Part shown: one piece after another, positions 1-9,645 of the stretch
Layout of the letters: each line of letters starts with the position of its first letter
How positions within the stretch are numbered: the first letter of the stretch is position 1
Assembly (NCBI GenBank): GCA_035496935.1
Contig: DATJED010000023.1
Coordinates: 248,001 to 312,000, forward strand
Direction of reading: 5' to 3'
Source: Pseudopedobacter sp035496935
GTDB lineage: Bacteria; Bacteroidota; Bacteroidia; Sphingobacteriales; Sphingobacteriaceae
Length of the DNA stretch: 64,000 nt
The notes under the pieces: model-generated
Seen by the model: the letters and a program-made list of their open reading frames with translations, nothing else
What the model was told of the DNA's origin: nothing
The model's database searches: none
Translations under genes and position numbers: made by a program

Positions 1-713
1 GGAATTATGGCTAATTCAGAGTTTGTAATTTGCCTGTGGATTTCTAAGGTGTGTTCTATTGTGATTACATCTTTATCACCTACGATAATTAAAGTGGGTA
101 CTTTTAATGATTTAATTTGATCCTCAGGTATATCTTTAAAATTAACCATTCTCTTTACATCCCTATCATGCATTATTTGTAATCCATTAGGATCTGAAGC
201 TACTTGCAGATAAGCGTCTTTTAATTGTTGAGGCATATTGTTTAAACTCGCTTGTTCCATAAAGCTCCAAAACCATTCGGGAACTCCGTTACGTTTGGTA
301 AGTGCAGAACCTAAAATAAGCTTGTTAACCATTTTAGGATGGCGAATTGCAATTTGTAGCGCAGTTGTTCCGCCATTGCTGAAACCGAAAAAATCAGCTT
401 TATTAATGTTCAGATTTTTTAACAATGTGACAACGTCGTCGGCGTCTTGTTCAAAAGAAAGATCTGCGTTTCTGTCGCTTGTACGCCCGTGAGCCTGTAG
501 TTCAACGGCAATTACTTTCCTGTTTTTTGCAAATAGTGGAATAGCCTTTTCAAAACTTGTTTGAATAGTTGAACCACCCCCGTGAATTAGCACCAAAGGG
601 CGGGCTCGGTCATTTATTTCATTGTTAGGCAGGTAAATTTCATAGTACATCTGCATTCCGTTCACTTCGGAGAAGCCGTTGCTAAAGTTTAAATTGTCTG
701 TTAATGTTTTCAT
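1..713 (-). CDS. alpha/beta hydrolase, 3' part cut off by window edge
   Basis: About 237 residues are readable from an ATG at 713, and the frame stays open to base 1, so the C-terminus lies outside the window. It has an HGGG oxyanion-type motif near residue 46, a nucleophile elbow GFSNGG near residue 110 (Ser), and a GDKDV acid-loop motif near residue 218. The catalytic His would lie beyond the edge. There is no signal peptide, so it is probably cytosolic. The family covers esterases, C-C hydrolases and related enzymes, and the substrate cannot be told from sequence. It lies downstream of the TetX-like flavoprotein on the same strand with a gap of 70 bases and could be co-transcribed with it. 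Confidence 0.85.
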   Translation of the reverse strand, partial: MKTLTDNLNFSNGFSEVNGMQMYYEIYLPNNEINDRARPLVLIHGGGSTIQTSFEKAIPLFAKNRKVIAVELQAHGRTSDRNADLSFEQDADDVVTLLKNLNINKADFFGFSNGGTTALQIAIRHPKMVNKLILGSALTKRNGVPEWFWSFMEQASLNNMPQQLKDAYLQVASDPNGLQIMHDRDVKRMVNFKDIPEDQIKSLKVPTLIIVGDKDVITIEHTLEIHRQITNSELAII

Positions 714-783
714 TTCGATTTTATCTAATTTGCAAAAATTAAATTTAAGTTGAATTCTATCAATGCGATAAGAATCCGTATTT

Positions 784-1944
784 TTAGTGGTTAATGAAAA
801 AATCCAACATTGTGGCTAATGCTTTTTCGCTGTGCATTCGTTCGCCGTTTTCAAGCGAATCTTGAGCGACTTTTGCGGCTCTTTTCCGCATTTTGGTCTC
901 GTAAAAAGAGATTGCTTCTTGCAGATTATCAAATTTATCTGAGCTTAAATATTCACTTAGTTCTAAAGCATCAAGCATTGCCATATTTACACCTTCGCCG
1001 GCGAATGGTGGCATTACATGAGCGGCATCTCCAAGCATCGTTAAATTAGGTAAAGCTTCCCAGGTTTGGTCTAAGGGCATGCAATATATCGGACGTGGAA
1101 CAAAAGGTGTCGCCACATTTTCAAACAGTTCGTACCAAACACTGCTCCACTCTGCATATTCGTTTTTAAACCAGGCCAGCACCTGTGCTTTGTCAGAAAA
1201 ATTCAAAGCACTGTTTATTGCCCAATTTTCATCTGCTTTAAAGCTGATATAAAATCCAATTTCTCTATTGCCTTTTTGGCCCATTAGTATGTCTTTTCCG
1301 TTCCCGAAAGCCATGATTTTTCCGCCGTTAAGCAGTCCAGAAATCTGAGGTGCTGTGGTCTTTGCGTCGTAAATATTGCCTTCAAGCATGGTAATGCCAG
1401 AATAAAAAGGTTTGATGTTAGTGAGGTACGGACGGATTTTTGAGTTTGCTCCGTCGGCGCCAATTACAATATCTGCATAAACAGAATTTTTGTTTTTGAA
1501 ATGCAAGAGCCATCCTTCGCCATGTTTGTCCATCGAAATAAACTGACTATCCCAAACGAGGGTTTCAGCTTGTAAGGATTCCAACAAAATTTTTCTTAAT
1601 GCACCGCGATCTATTTCCGGACGGAAATATGGATTGCCAAAGTTTTCTTCCACTTTGATTTCATGATCGCTAAACCATACTGTCGCGTGTTCATCAACTA
1701 TCTTTTTTCTGTCGGCGCCGGGAAGAAAATTATTCTTAAACTCGTTTAACAAATTAGCTTTAGTTAAGGCTGCCAAACCCGATTCCTCATGCAAATCAAG
1801 CGGGGAACCTTGCACTCGGGCATTTTTATCCAAATCTCTTTCATATACTTTTACTTTAGCACCTTCAAGCTGTAAAAGTTTGGCTAATGTTAATCCTCCG
1901 GGACCACCGCCAACGATAGCGATTTCTTTATTGTGTAATTTCAT
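784..1944 (-). CDS. TetX-like FAD-dependent monooxygenase
   Basis: A 386-residue group A flavin monooxygenase. It has the N-terminal dinucleotide motif GGGPGG (residues 12-17), ER at 35-36, an ADGANS motif near 163, and the second FAD motif GDAAHVMPPFAGEGVN from residue 305, which closely resembles the motif of the tetracycline-inactivating enzyme TetX. Length is normal for the family. Aligned by eye, positions that contact tetracycline in TetX (as I recall Q192, R213, H234) are E188, K209 and G230 here, so tetracycline need not be the substrate. The start at 1944 is preferred over the in-frame ATG at 1968, because the 8 extra residues precede a typical MKLHNKEIAIVGGG start and would bring the gene to within 2 bases of the AraC stop. 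It lies just after an AraC regulator on the same strand. Confidence 0.88.
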   Translation of the reverse strand: MKLHNKEIAIVGGGPGGLTLAKLLQLEGAKVKVYERDLDKNARVQGSPLDLHEESGLAALTKANLLNEFKNNFLPGADRKKIVDEHATVWFSDHEIKVEENFGNPYFRPEIDRGALRKILLESLQAETLVWDSQFISMDKHGEGWLLHFKNKNSVYADIVIGADGANSKIRPYLTNIKPFYSGITMLEGNIYDAKTTAPQISGLLNGGKIMAFGNGKDILMGQKGNREIGFYISFKADENWAINSALNFSDKAQVLAWFKNEYAEWSSVWYELFENVATPFVPRPIYCMPLDQTWEALPNLTMLGDAAHVMPPFAGEGVNMAMLDALELSEYLSSDKFDNLQEAISFYETKMRKRAAKVAQDSLENGERMHSEKALATMLDFFINH

Positions 1945-1970
1945 AATTTGATATTTAATTAAGCACAAAA

Positions 1971-2723
1971 TTACTTTGAGTCCAGGGTAGAAAATTGTAT
2001 AAATCGGTCGTTTTGATTTCGTTTGAGCTCTTTCGGCGAAACACCTGAAAGCTTTTTAACTTCTTTTATGAAATGCGATTGATCTGCAAAGTTTTGTTGT
2101 GGAAATAGTTTGCCTTCTTTGATGTGTTGAAACGAAGCCCGGAAGCGAAGAATGTTGCAGTATTCCTTCAATGAAATCCCAAATTGCGCATTAAAATAAC
2201 GGTTGATTTGTCGGCTACTCCAGGATACTTTTTCTGAAAGTTCATTTACAGTCATTGCTCCGTTCGAGGAATGAATAAGACCAAAAAGCTTCTTTTTTCT
2301 GCTGTCGACCTCCTTTGTTAAAAGTGATTGAATTTTTTGAGATGCCTTTTTGCAGAAAAGATCAAAGTCTCGTAAATCGTTTGAGTTAAATCCCCAGAAA
2401 TCTACCGATAAATGTTCCGCATTGTTCAACAAGTTGGAAACCGTACCGTGAAAAATATATTCCGTTGCAAGCAAGTTGAAACTTATTGCAAACATCACGG
2501 TCTTGGGCGCTAAGGTTGCTTTGTCGGCGATTGTTTCAATTCCTGAAAGCGTAATGTGGAAAGGTTCCGTTGCAGATTGTGAGAAAAACAGATCAATTCT
2601 TCCGTCAGGTAAAACAACAATTTCTTTTCCTTCGTCAGAATTGTTTTGTAACAGCCAAAAGCTTTCTACAAAATCGGAAAGTGACTTGTCTGGCTTAATA
2701 AGTTTGTATCCAAAGTCATCCAT
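1971..2723 (-). CDS. AraC-family transcriptional regulator
   Basis: A 250-residue protein. The N-terminal half (about 1-140) resembles the DUF6597-type ligand domain found in many Bacteroidota AraC proteins, with an SFWLLQN stretch and a VLPDGRIDLFF stretch. The C-terminal 95 residues form the double helix-turn-helix, including VNELSEKVSWSSRQINRYF followed by FADQSHFIKEVKKLSGVSPKE. The gene ends 26 bases before the TetX-like start and is probably co-transcribed with it and the hydrolase, so it is a likely local regulator of them. The ligand is unknown. Confidence 0.88.
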   Translation of the reverse strand: MDDFGYKLIKPDKSLSDFVESFWLLQNNSDEGKEIVVLPDGRIDLFFSQSATEPFHITLSGIETIADKATLAPKTVMFAISFNLLATEYIFHGTVSNLLNNAEHLSVDFWGFNSNDLRDFDLFCKKASQKIQSLLTKEVDSRKKKLFGLIHSSNGAMTVNELSEKVSWSSRQINRYFNAQFGISLKEYCNILRFRASFQHIKEGKLFPQQNFADQSHFIKEVKKLSGVSPKELKRNQNDRFIQFSTLDSK

Positions 2724-2895
2724 TGCTATTATGTTTAGATAGGAAGTGGTTTAAATGCTTAGGTAAGGCAATATCATTATGGCATTGACTAAAATATTGA
2801 ATGTAAATTAGCGAATCAAAACAGTACATTACAACATTTTAAATTTAGCGTTTCGTTTATCCATATAGTTCCTCTCACGATTATTTTAAACTAAA

Positions 2896-2930
2896 ACAAA
2901 AAACCTCGCCGAAATTAACGGCGAGGTTTA
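2896..2930 (-). terminator. Rho-independent terminator of aconitase gene
   Basis: A perfect 10-bp inverted repeat (AACCTCGCCG at 2903-2912, complement at 2920-2929) encloses a 7-base loop. On the minus strand it is followed by a T-rich tract. It lies 25 bases past the aconitase stop codon. Confidence 0.85.
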
Positions 2931-2954
2931 TATAATTTACAGCTTTTAGCTTTT

Positions 2955-5225
2955 TTAAGCAGCTGTAATGTTTTTGCGGATAATATTAAGTGCTGCACCT
3001 GCTTTAAACCACTCAATTTGTTGAGCGTTGTAAGTATGGTTTACATTAAATTTATCTACACTACCATCAGCATGGTTTAAAACAATTTCCAAAGGTTCGC
3101 CAGGAGTAAAAGTGGTTAAACCGTTGATGTCGATGCTGTCATCTTCTTGGATTTTATCGTAATCTGCAGGATCAATGAAAGTTAATCCCAACATGCCTTG
3201 TTTCTTTAAATTTGTTTCGTGGATACGGGCAAAAGATTTTACCAATACCGCTCTAACACCTAAAAAACGAGGTTCCATTGCTGCGTGTTCCCTTGAAGAA
3301 CCTTCGCCGTAATTTTCATCACCTACAACAATACTTCCGATGCCCGCAGCTTTATATTCTCTTTGCGTAGCTGGTACTGGCCCGTATTCGCCGGTTAATT
3401 GATTTTTAACGGTATCGGTTTTTTCGTTGAAAAAGTTTACCGCACCAATCAACATATTGTTTGAAATGTTATCCAAATGCCCACGGAATTTCAACCAAGG
3501 ACCTGCCATAGAAATATGGTCAGTGGTACATTTTCCTTTTGCTTTGATCAACAGTTTTAAACCTTTCAAATCAGTGCCTTCCCATGCTGCAAACGGTTCT
3601 AATAACTGCAAACGGTGCGAAGTAGGAGAGACGATTACTTCCACATTGGATCCGTCTTCTGCCGGAGCTTGGTAACCTGCATCTTCAACAGCGAAACCTT
3701 TTGTAGGTAATTCATCGCCAAACGGTGCATCTAATTTTACTTGCTCGCCTTGCGCATTGGTTAAGGTATCGGTTAAAGGATTGAAATCCAGACGACCTGA
3801 AATTGCAATTGCAGCCACCATTTCTGGTGAAGCTACGAAGGCGCAAGTGTTTGGATTACCATCAGCTCTTTTTGCAAAGTTTCTGTTGAAAGAGTGAACG
3901 ATGGTGTTTCTTTCCTGTTTTTCAGCACCAACTCTGTCCCACATCCCGATACACGGACCGCAAGCATTGGTGAAAATTGTTGCGTCCAGATCTTCGAAAG
4001 TTTTTAATAAACCATCTCTGTCTGCAGTATAACGCACCTGCTCTGACCCTGGATTGATACCAAAAGAAGATTTGGTAACCAATTGTTTGTCTATAGCTTG
4101 ACGGGCGATGGAAGCCGCTCTTGATAAATCCTCGTAAGAAGAATTTGTACAAGAACCTATTAAGCCCCATTCTACGGTTAAAGGCCAGTCGTTAGCTACC
4201 GCAGCTTCTTTCATTTTTGAAACCGGTGTAGCCAAATCTGGTGTAAAGGGACCGTTTAAGTGTGGCTCTAATTCAGATAAATTAATTTCAATTACCTGAT
4301 CAAAATATTGCTCTGGGTTTGCGTAAACCTCTGGATCTGCTGTTAAATGTTCCTTGATTTTATTTGCACCGTCGGCAACATCGTTACGGTTTGTGGCTCT
4401 TAAATAGCGCTCCATAGACTCATCGTAACCGAAAGTTGAAGTAGTTGCGCCAATTTCGGCACCCATGTTACAGATGGTTCCTTTTCCGGTACATGACATT
4501 GAAGTTGCTCCTTCGCCAAAATATTCAACAATACATCCGGTACCGCCTTTTACGGTTAAAATACCTGCAACTTTTAAAATCACATCTTTTGGAGCGGTCC
4601 AACCGTTTAATTTTCCGGTTAGTTTTATACCAATTAATTTGGGAAATTTTAGCTCCCAAGGTAATCCGGCCATAACATCACAAGCATCTGCACCACCAAC
4701 ACCAATGGCTAACATACCCAAACCACCTGCGTTTACTGTGTGAGAATCAGTACCAATCATCATTCCGCCTGGGAATGCATAGTTTTCTAATACTACTTGG
4801 TGAATAATACCAGCACCCGGTTTCCAGAAACCGATACCGTATTTATTGGATACAGAACCTAAGAAATCAAAAACTTCTTTACTTTCTGTATTTGCTTTGT
4901 TTAAATCTGTTTCTGCACCAACTTTGGCTTGAATTAAGTGGTCACAATGTGCTGTTGAAGGCACTGCAACTTTAGCCCTGCCAGCTTGCATAAACTGTAA
5001 TAAAGCCATTTGCGCAGTTGCATCCTGCATGGCAACGCGGTCTGGTGCAAAATCTACGTAAGAAGTGCCTCTTTTATAAGTTTCGGTTGCTTCGCCATCC
5101 CAAAGGTGAGCGTATAATATTTTTTCGGTAAGGGTTAAAGGTTTACCAACAACTTTGCGAGCGGCTTCTATACGGCTTGCAAAATTTGCGTACACCTTTT
5201 CGATCATGTCTATATCAAATGCCAT
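2955..5225 (-). CDS. acn: aconitate hydratase, mitochondrial type
   Basis: A 756-residue aconitase that isomerises citrate to isocitrate in the TCA cycle. The [4Fe-4S] ligands are visible as C359 in GSCTNSS and C422/C425 in NACGPCIGMW. The substrate-binding regions TAHCDHLI (near 91) and GTDSHTVNAGGLG (158-170) are present, as is the C-terminal swivel domain with GEGSSREHAA. Length and motifs match the mitochondrial-type family found in Bacteroidota rather than the about 890-residue AcnA or the AcnB of enterobacteria. It is monocistronic: a terminator follows at 2896-2930 and a 231-base gap precedes it. Confidence 0.97.
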   Translation of the reverse strand: MAFDIDMIEKVYANFASRIEAARKVVGKPLTLTEKILYAHLWDGEATETYKRGTSYVDFAPDRVAMQDATAQMALLQFMQAGRAKVAVPSTAHCDHLIQAKVGAETDLNKANTESKEVFDFLGSVSNKYGIGFWKPGAGIIHQVVLENYAFPGGMMIGTDSHTVNAGGLGMLAIGVGGADACDVMAGLPWELKFPKLIGIKLTGKLNGWTAPKDVILKVAGILTVKGGTGCIVEYFGEGATSMSCTGKGTICNMGAEIGATTSTFGYDESMERYLRATNRNDVADGANKIKEHLTADPEVYANPEQYFDQVIEINLSELEPHLNGPFTPDLATPVSKMKEAAVANDWPLTVEWGLIGSCTNSSYEDLSRAASIARQAIDKQLVTKSSFGINPGSEQVRYTADRDGLLKTFEDLDATIFTNACGPCIGMWDRVGAEKQERNTIVHSFNRNFAKRADGNPNTCAFVASPEMVAAIAISGRLDFNPLTDTLTNAQGEQVKLDAPFGDELPTKGFAVEDAGYQAPAEDGSNVEVIVSPTSHRLQLLEPFAAWEGTDLKGLKLLIKAKGKCTTDHISMAGPWLKFRGHLDNISNNMLIGAVNFFNEKTDTVKNQLTGEYGPVPATQREYKAAGIGSIVVGDENYGEGSSREHAAMEPRFLGVRAVLVKSFARIHETNLKKQGMLGLTFIDPADYDKIQEDDSIDINGLTTFTPGEPLEIVLNHADGSVDKFNVNHTYNAQQIEWFKAGAALNIIRKNITAA

Positions 5226-5456
5226 TTTCTGAATTGGTTTTTTTGTGTCTTAAAATTCGGATGCTAATTTATGAAAAATTGTGTTTAACTATGTTAATTT
5301 TATGTAATAGGCTTGCAATTTGGAAGTTTTCTAAGTTTAGTAAGGGAGTTTCATTAGTGCTTCTGTTGTGGGAAGTTTAGTTCATTGGTCATTAGTTCAT
5401 TAGCAATTGTAAAGTGAAGCATTTAAAAGGTTATTCAAAATTCAATCCTTCATACA

Positions 5457-6374
5457 TTAAAAGCCTTCTGCCCAATCGATCCCTTTTTTTAAAAGCTCCA
5501 TTGTTTTTGCTTCTTTACTATCTGGTAAGGCTTTATAGTCGTAAACCCAGGCGGCCATTGGAGGCATACTCATTAAAATAGATTCTATTCTGCCGTCTGT
5601 TTCCAATCCGAATTTTGTGCCCGAATCATACACTAAATTAAATTCGGCATACCGGCTTCTGCGTTGTAACTGCCATTGCTTTTCTTCTAAAGAGAAATGC
5701 TTTTCGCGAGTGTTTTTTACCAGTTCGGTATAAATTGGAACAAATGAATTGCCAACTGCTTTAGAAAAGTTAAAAATTTGTTCCCAACTGTTGCCTGTTG
5801 AATCGGGCGTTAAACGGTCGTAAAAAATTCCGCCAATGCCACGGGTTTCTTTCCGGTGTTTGATGAAGAAATAATCATCTGCCCAAGTTTTAAATTTCGG
5901 ATAGAAAGATTCGTTAAACCTATCGCAGGTGTTTTTTATGTATTTATGGAAGCTGCTAGCGGCCGCTTCAATTACATAATGAGGCGTAACATCAATTCCG
6001 CCACCAAACCAACGTAAAGTTTCGTTGCCATTGCCCTGCATCTCGAAATAACGGATGTTCATGTGAATAATTGGCACCCAAGGATTGTGAGGATGCAAAA
6101 CGATAGAAACACCCGTCGCAAAAAAATCTTCCTGATTGGTTTTGAACGATTTTTTAACGGCATCTGGCAGTTTGCCGTAAACTGCCGAGAAATTTACGCC
6201 ACCTTTTTCTATCAACTGTCCGTTTTGGATCACTTTGCTTTCGCCACCACCGCCACCTGGACGTTCCCACTTTTCGGTTTCAAACAATGCGCCACCGTCC
6301 AACGCGGTCAGTTTTTCAACAATATCGTGTTGTATAGTTTTAAAGTCGGTTGCAATAATATTTTTATCGAGCAT
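5457..6374 (-). CDS. hemF: oxygen-dependent coproporphyrinogen III oxidase
   Basis: A 305-residue soluble enzyme that oxidatively decarboxylates coproporphyrinogen III to protoporphyrinogen IX in aerobic haem synthesis. Family signatures include the GGGGGESKV stretch near residue 42, PWVPIIHMNIRYFE with the conserved His, FGGGIDVTPHYV, GIGGIFYDRL, and RRSRYAEFNLVYDSGTKFGL near the C-terminus. Length is typical. Its ATG overlaps the stop codon of the ClC gene by one base, so it is translationally coupled to the membrane protein upstream. The functional link between haem synthesis and a chloride channel is not obvious. Confidence 0.97.
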   Translation of the reverse strand: MLDKNIIATDFKTIQHDIVEKLTALDGGALFETEKWERPGGGGGESKVIQNGQLIEKGGVNFSAVYGKLPDAVKKSFKTNQEDFFATGVSIVLHPHNPWVPIIHMNIRYFEMQGNGNETLRWFGGGIDVTPHYVIEAAASSFHKYIKNTCDRFNESFYPKFKTWADDYFFIKHRKETRGIGGIFYDRLTPDSTGNSWEQIFNFSKAVGNSFVPIYTELVKNTREKHFSLEEKQWQLQRRSRYAEFNLVYDSGTKFGLETDGRIESILMSMPPMAAWVYDYKALPDSKEAKTMELLKKGIDWAEGF

Positions 6375-8152
6375 TAGCTAATGGTTAACTTTAATTTGTC
6401 TCTATAAGCGGTTAGTAATTTCGTTTTTGAAATAAAGCCCACAAAACTTCCATTTTCAAAAGCTGGCAAATTCCATAAATCAGCAGCGTCAAATTTGGAA
6501 ATAATTTCATCAATTCCTTCATCCACATTAACGCGGTATTTAGTAGTTAAAACCAGTTCTTTTACAGTAAGCTTCTGTTGCATTTCTGGATCTAAAAGTA
6601 CTTTACGTACCTTATCAAAAACTATAAAACCCTGATATTTTTCTTCTCTATCTTTACAAACAACAATATTTCTGTTGGATTGCCTTAGAACGGTAATTAA
6701 TTCGGTTAAGCTGCTGTCATCAAAAATAACATCGTAATCCTTATCTACCACTTCATGAAATTTGATAAGGCTTAATATATTTTGGTCGTAATCTTCTGTA
6801 AATATTTTCTTTTCGGCGGCCAAATGTTTTAAATCCATTGAGTAGGGCTCGAAAATTTTTGCGATGGCATAAGAAGTACAGGATACCAACATTAAAGGAA
6901 TCATCAGTTCATAGCCGCCCGTGGCCTCCGCAATGAGGAAAATCCCGGTTAAAGGCGCATACATTACACCACTCAAAATACCGCACATGCCAACCAAGGT
7001 AAAATTGCTTACGGGCAAATGGACAAAATTTAGTTTATTAACGATGCTACCGAAAAAGAAACCTAAAAAAGCCCCGTTAAATAATGAAGGTGCAAAGTTT
7101 CCGCCACTGCCACCACTTGCTAAGGTAATTGACGTTGCAAATACTTTGGTCATAAAAATTAAGCCTACAAAGGTAATCATAGGCCAATCGCTAAAGCCAT
7201 CAAAGTTAAAAAAGCTGCCTTTAAGGATTTCTTCTGGGTGTGCCGACGCCAAAGATTTTACGCTTCCGTAACCTTCGCCAAAAAGAGGAGGGAAGGCGAA
7301 ACATAAAATGGCAATAATTAAACCTCCCAGTAATGCTTTTGAGTAGCTGTTCCATTTGAGCTGGTGCACAAAAAAATGTTCGACCATATTGGTGCATTTT
7401 GCATAGTACACAGAAACTAATCCACAAAAAACGCCCAATATCAAATAATAAGGAACGTTAGCGTGATTAAATTCTTTTAAACTGGTAAAGTTGATGAGGA
7501 TGTCGTCGTCTAATATTATTTTTGAGATAAGTGCGCCACAAACTGCGGCAACAATTAGCGGAATAAAATCAGAAAAAACCACGCCTACCAAAATTACTTC
7601 AATGGCAAACATAACCCCGGTAATGGGTGCATCAAAAACCGCCGCAATACCTGCTGCTGCACCGCAGGCTAACAATAGAATTCTCTCGCGGTAGCTAAGG
7701 CGGTAAGTACGGGCAAAATTGGAGCCGATGGCGGCACCTGTTACGGCAATCGGACCTTCCAGTCCTGCCGACCCCCCGAAACCAACGGTTAATCCGCTGG
7801 CAATCATTTGCGAGTACATTTTTGAACGGGCGGCCACCCCAGAACGTTGTGAAATATCGGTTAAGATTTTAGAAACACCTTTTCCATCTCGGCCATGCAG
7901 AAAAGTTTTTACCACCCAAACAGTAAGTAAAATGCCTATTAACGGAAGAAAAAGATTTAAAAATGGATATTCGAATACTTCGAGCTGGTGATCAATAAGT
8001 AGATGGATGTTGTGGACTACTATCTTTAAAAAAACGGCGGCTAAGCCGGCGGTTAAGCCCACTAAAACGCCCGATAAAATTAAAAACTGACTTCTGCTTA
8101 AATGACTATAAACAAATTTTAATACAAGCTGGTGATGCCTGAAATACTTCAT
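6374..8152 (-). CDS. ClC-family chloride channel/transporter with CBS domains
   Basis: A 592-residue membrane protein. Residues 1-430 form the ClC fold, with GKGVSK (91-96) at the position of the first anion-selectivity loop, GLEGP at 130-134 (E132 is the gating glutamate), and GGSGGNFAPSLFNG matching the GxFxP loop. Residues about 450-585 form a tandem CBS regulatory pair. Presence of E132 allows either H+/Cl- exchange or channel activity, and sequence alone does not decide. It is the middle gene of an MFS-ClC-hemF operon with an 8-base gap upstream and a 1-base overlap downstream. Confidence 0.93.
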   Translation of the reverse strand: MKYFRHHQLVLKFVYSHLSRSQFLILSGVLVGLTAGLAAVFLKIVVHNIHLLIDHQLEVFEYPFLNLFLPLIGILLTVWVVKTFLHGRDGKGVSKILTDISQRSGVAARSKMYSQMIASGLTVGFGGSAGLEGPIAVTGAAIGSNFARTYRLSYRERILLLACGAAAGIAAVFDAPITGVMFAIEVILVGVVFSDFIPLIVAAVCGALISKIILDDDILINFTSLKEFNHANVPYYLILGVFCGLVSVYYAKCTNMVEHFFVHQLKWNSYSKALLGGLIIAILCFAFPPLFGEGYGSVKSLASAHPEEILKGSFFNFDGFSDWPMITFVGLIFMTKVFATSITLASGGSGGNFAPSLFNGAFLGFFFGSIVNKLNFVHLPVSNFTLVGMCGILSGVMYAPLTGIFLIAEATGGYELMIPLMLVSCTSYAIAKIFEPYSMDLKHLAAEKKIFTEDYDQNILSLIKFHEVVDKDYDVIFDDSSLTELITVLRQSNRNIVVCKDREEKYQGFIVFDKVRKVLLDPEMQQKLTVKELVLTTKYRVNVDEGIDEIISKFDAADLWNLPAFENGSFVGFISKTKLLTAYRDKLKLTIS

Positions 8153-8160
8153 TTTTTTTA

Positions 8161-9375
8161 TTATTCCTCTACATAGTTTAAATCCTTACCATAAGTTTCT
8201 TCGAGATTGTAAACCGCTAAAAACGCTATAATAAGTGTAGAAACACCTACAATTAATGCCGAGTTGATGATTCCGAAAGGGCCTTTTAACCATTCGAAGC
8301 TCAGCGTTATCAGTACCAAAGAACCTCTTATGAAATTGGGCACAGTGGTAGTTACTGTGGAGCGCAAATTTGTTCCAAACTGCTCTGCTGCAATAGTAAC
8401 AAAAATTACCCAAAAACCCGTAGAAATACCCAAAAGAATGCATATTATACGATAAGTTTTTATATCCATTCCTGTTGAAAATAAGTAAAGCAATACACTA
8501 CATAATGTTGCAAAAAGAAAAATAACGACTATTTTTTTTCGTGTTTTAAAAATCTGACTTAAAAAACCTGTAATTAAATCGCCAATAGAAATACCTAAAT
8601 AAGTAAACAAAATTCCTTCCCCGGCTGATAATTTTTCTGTAGCACCTAACGCTTTCCCAAACTCTGGCGCAAAAGTGATTAACACGCCAACAACAAACCA
8701 GGTTGGCAGGGCTATCAAAGTACAGTTAATATATTTTTTAAATCTTTCCCAGTTGTTAAATAGCATCAACATATTTCCTTTTGAAACGTCTGTATGTTCA
8801 ATGTTTTTGTATAGGCCAGATTCCATAACGCCTAAGCGTAAAATCAAAAGTATTAATCCCATTCCTCCGCCAATATAATAGGCGGTTTGCCATTGGAATT
8901 TATCGCCAACCAAACCTGCGACCACTGCACCTAAAAGCCCAATAGCAGCAACAAGCATAGTGCCGTAACCTCTTTTTTCTTTACTCATGGTTTCTGCAAC
9001 TAAGGTAATGCCTGCTCCTAATTCGCCTGCCAAACCAACGCCCGCAATAAATCGGATAACGGCATAGGTATTAACATCGGTAACAAACCCGTTGGCTATG
9101 TTTGCTACAGAATACATTAAAATTGAACCGAACAATACTTTTAACCGGCCTAGTTTATCGCCTAAAATTCCCCAAATAATACCTCCAATTAACATCCCAA
9201 TCATTTGGGAGTTCATTAATTTTACACCTACACTTAATAAATCTGCCTCGGGAACACCAATACTTTTAAGACTTTGCACCCTGATTACAGAAAACAGCAC
9301 TAAATCATAGATATCAACAAAATAGCCTAAAGAAGCAACGATAATTAAAAGAATAATGTTTTTGTTAGCATTCAT
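8161..9375 (-). CDS. MFS transporter
   Basis: A 404-residue protein with about 12 hydrophobic segments. The MFS loop 2-3 signature appears as GDKLGRLKVLFGS near residue 72. The arrangement resembles the metabolite:H+ symporter branch (sugar, aromatic acid or osmolyte carriers); the substrate is unknown. It is the first gene of the run MFS-ClC-hemF, and no clear promoter motif was found in the 270-base gap upstream. Confidence 0.88.
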   Translation of the reverse strand: MNANKNIILLIIVASLGYFVDIYDLVLFSVIRVQSLKSIGVPEADLLSVGVKLMNSQMIGMLIGGIIWGILGDKLGRLKVLFGSILMYSVANIANGFVTDVNTYAVIRFIAGVGLAGELGAGITLVAETMSKEKRGYGTMLVAAIGLLGAVVAGLVGDKFQWQTAYYIGGGMGLILLILRLGVMESGLYKNIEHTDVSKGNMLMLFNNWERFKKYINCTLIALPTWFVVGVLITFAPEFGKALGATEKLSAGEGILFTYLGISIGDLITGFLSQIFKTRKKIVVIFLFATLCSVLLYLFSTGMDIKTYRIICILLGISTGFWVIFVTIAAEQFGTNLRSTVTTTVPNFIRGSLVLITLSFEWLKGPFGIINSALIVGVSTLIIAFLAVYNLEETYGKDLNYVEE

Positions 9376-9540
9376 TTTTGGAAAAGGTTTACAAAACGAA
9401 ATTAAAATTTTTTAGCTGTTTTAGGATTAATTTTTTTGAGTGGTTAAGGAGAGAGAAGGGGATTAGTAAAATAAAGTTGATTCTGATTTTTACATCGTTA
9501 CGCTCGATAACAGAACCATTTTGGATTCTGATTTAAATTC

Positions 9541-9574
9541 AAAAAAAAATCCCAACAAAATATTGATGGGATTT
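9541..9574 (-). terminator. Rho-independent terminator after small membrane protein gene
   Basis: An 8-bp perfect stem (AAATCCCA at 9547-9554 with its complement at 9567-9574) and 12-base loop, followed on the minus strand by a run of T. It lies about 70 bases past the stop of the small membrane protein gene. Confidence 0.7.
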
Positions 9575-9645
9575 ATTATGATTTTGCGCCACTACAAATT
9601 TGCTGTAGCAGTTTGGCAAATCCTAAAAATTAGGTATAATGCTGC

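Noticed and set aside
4445..4743. Open frames antisense to aconitase
   Set aside because: They are shadows of a clearly conserved gene and encode no known motif.
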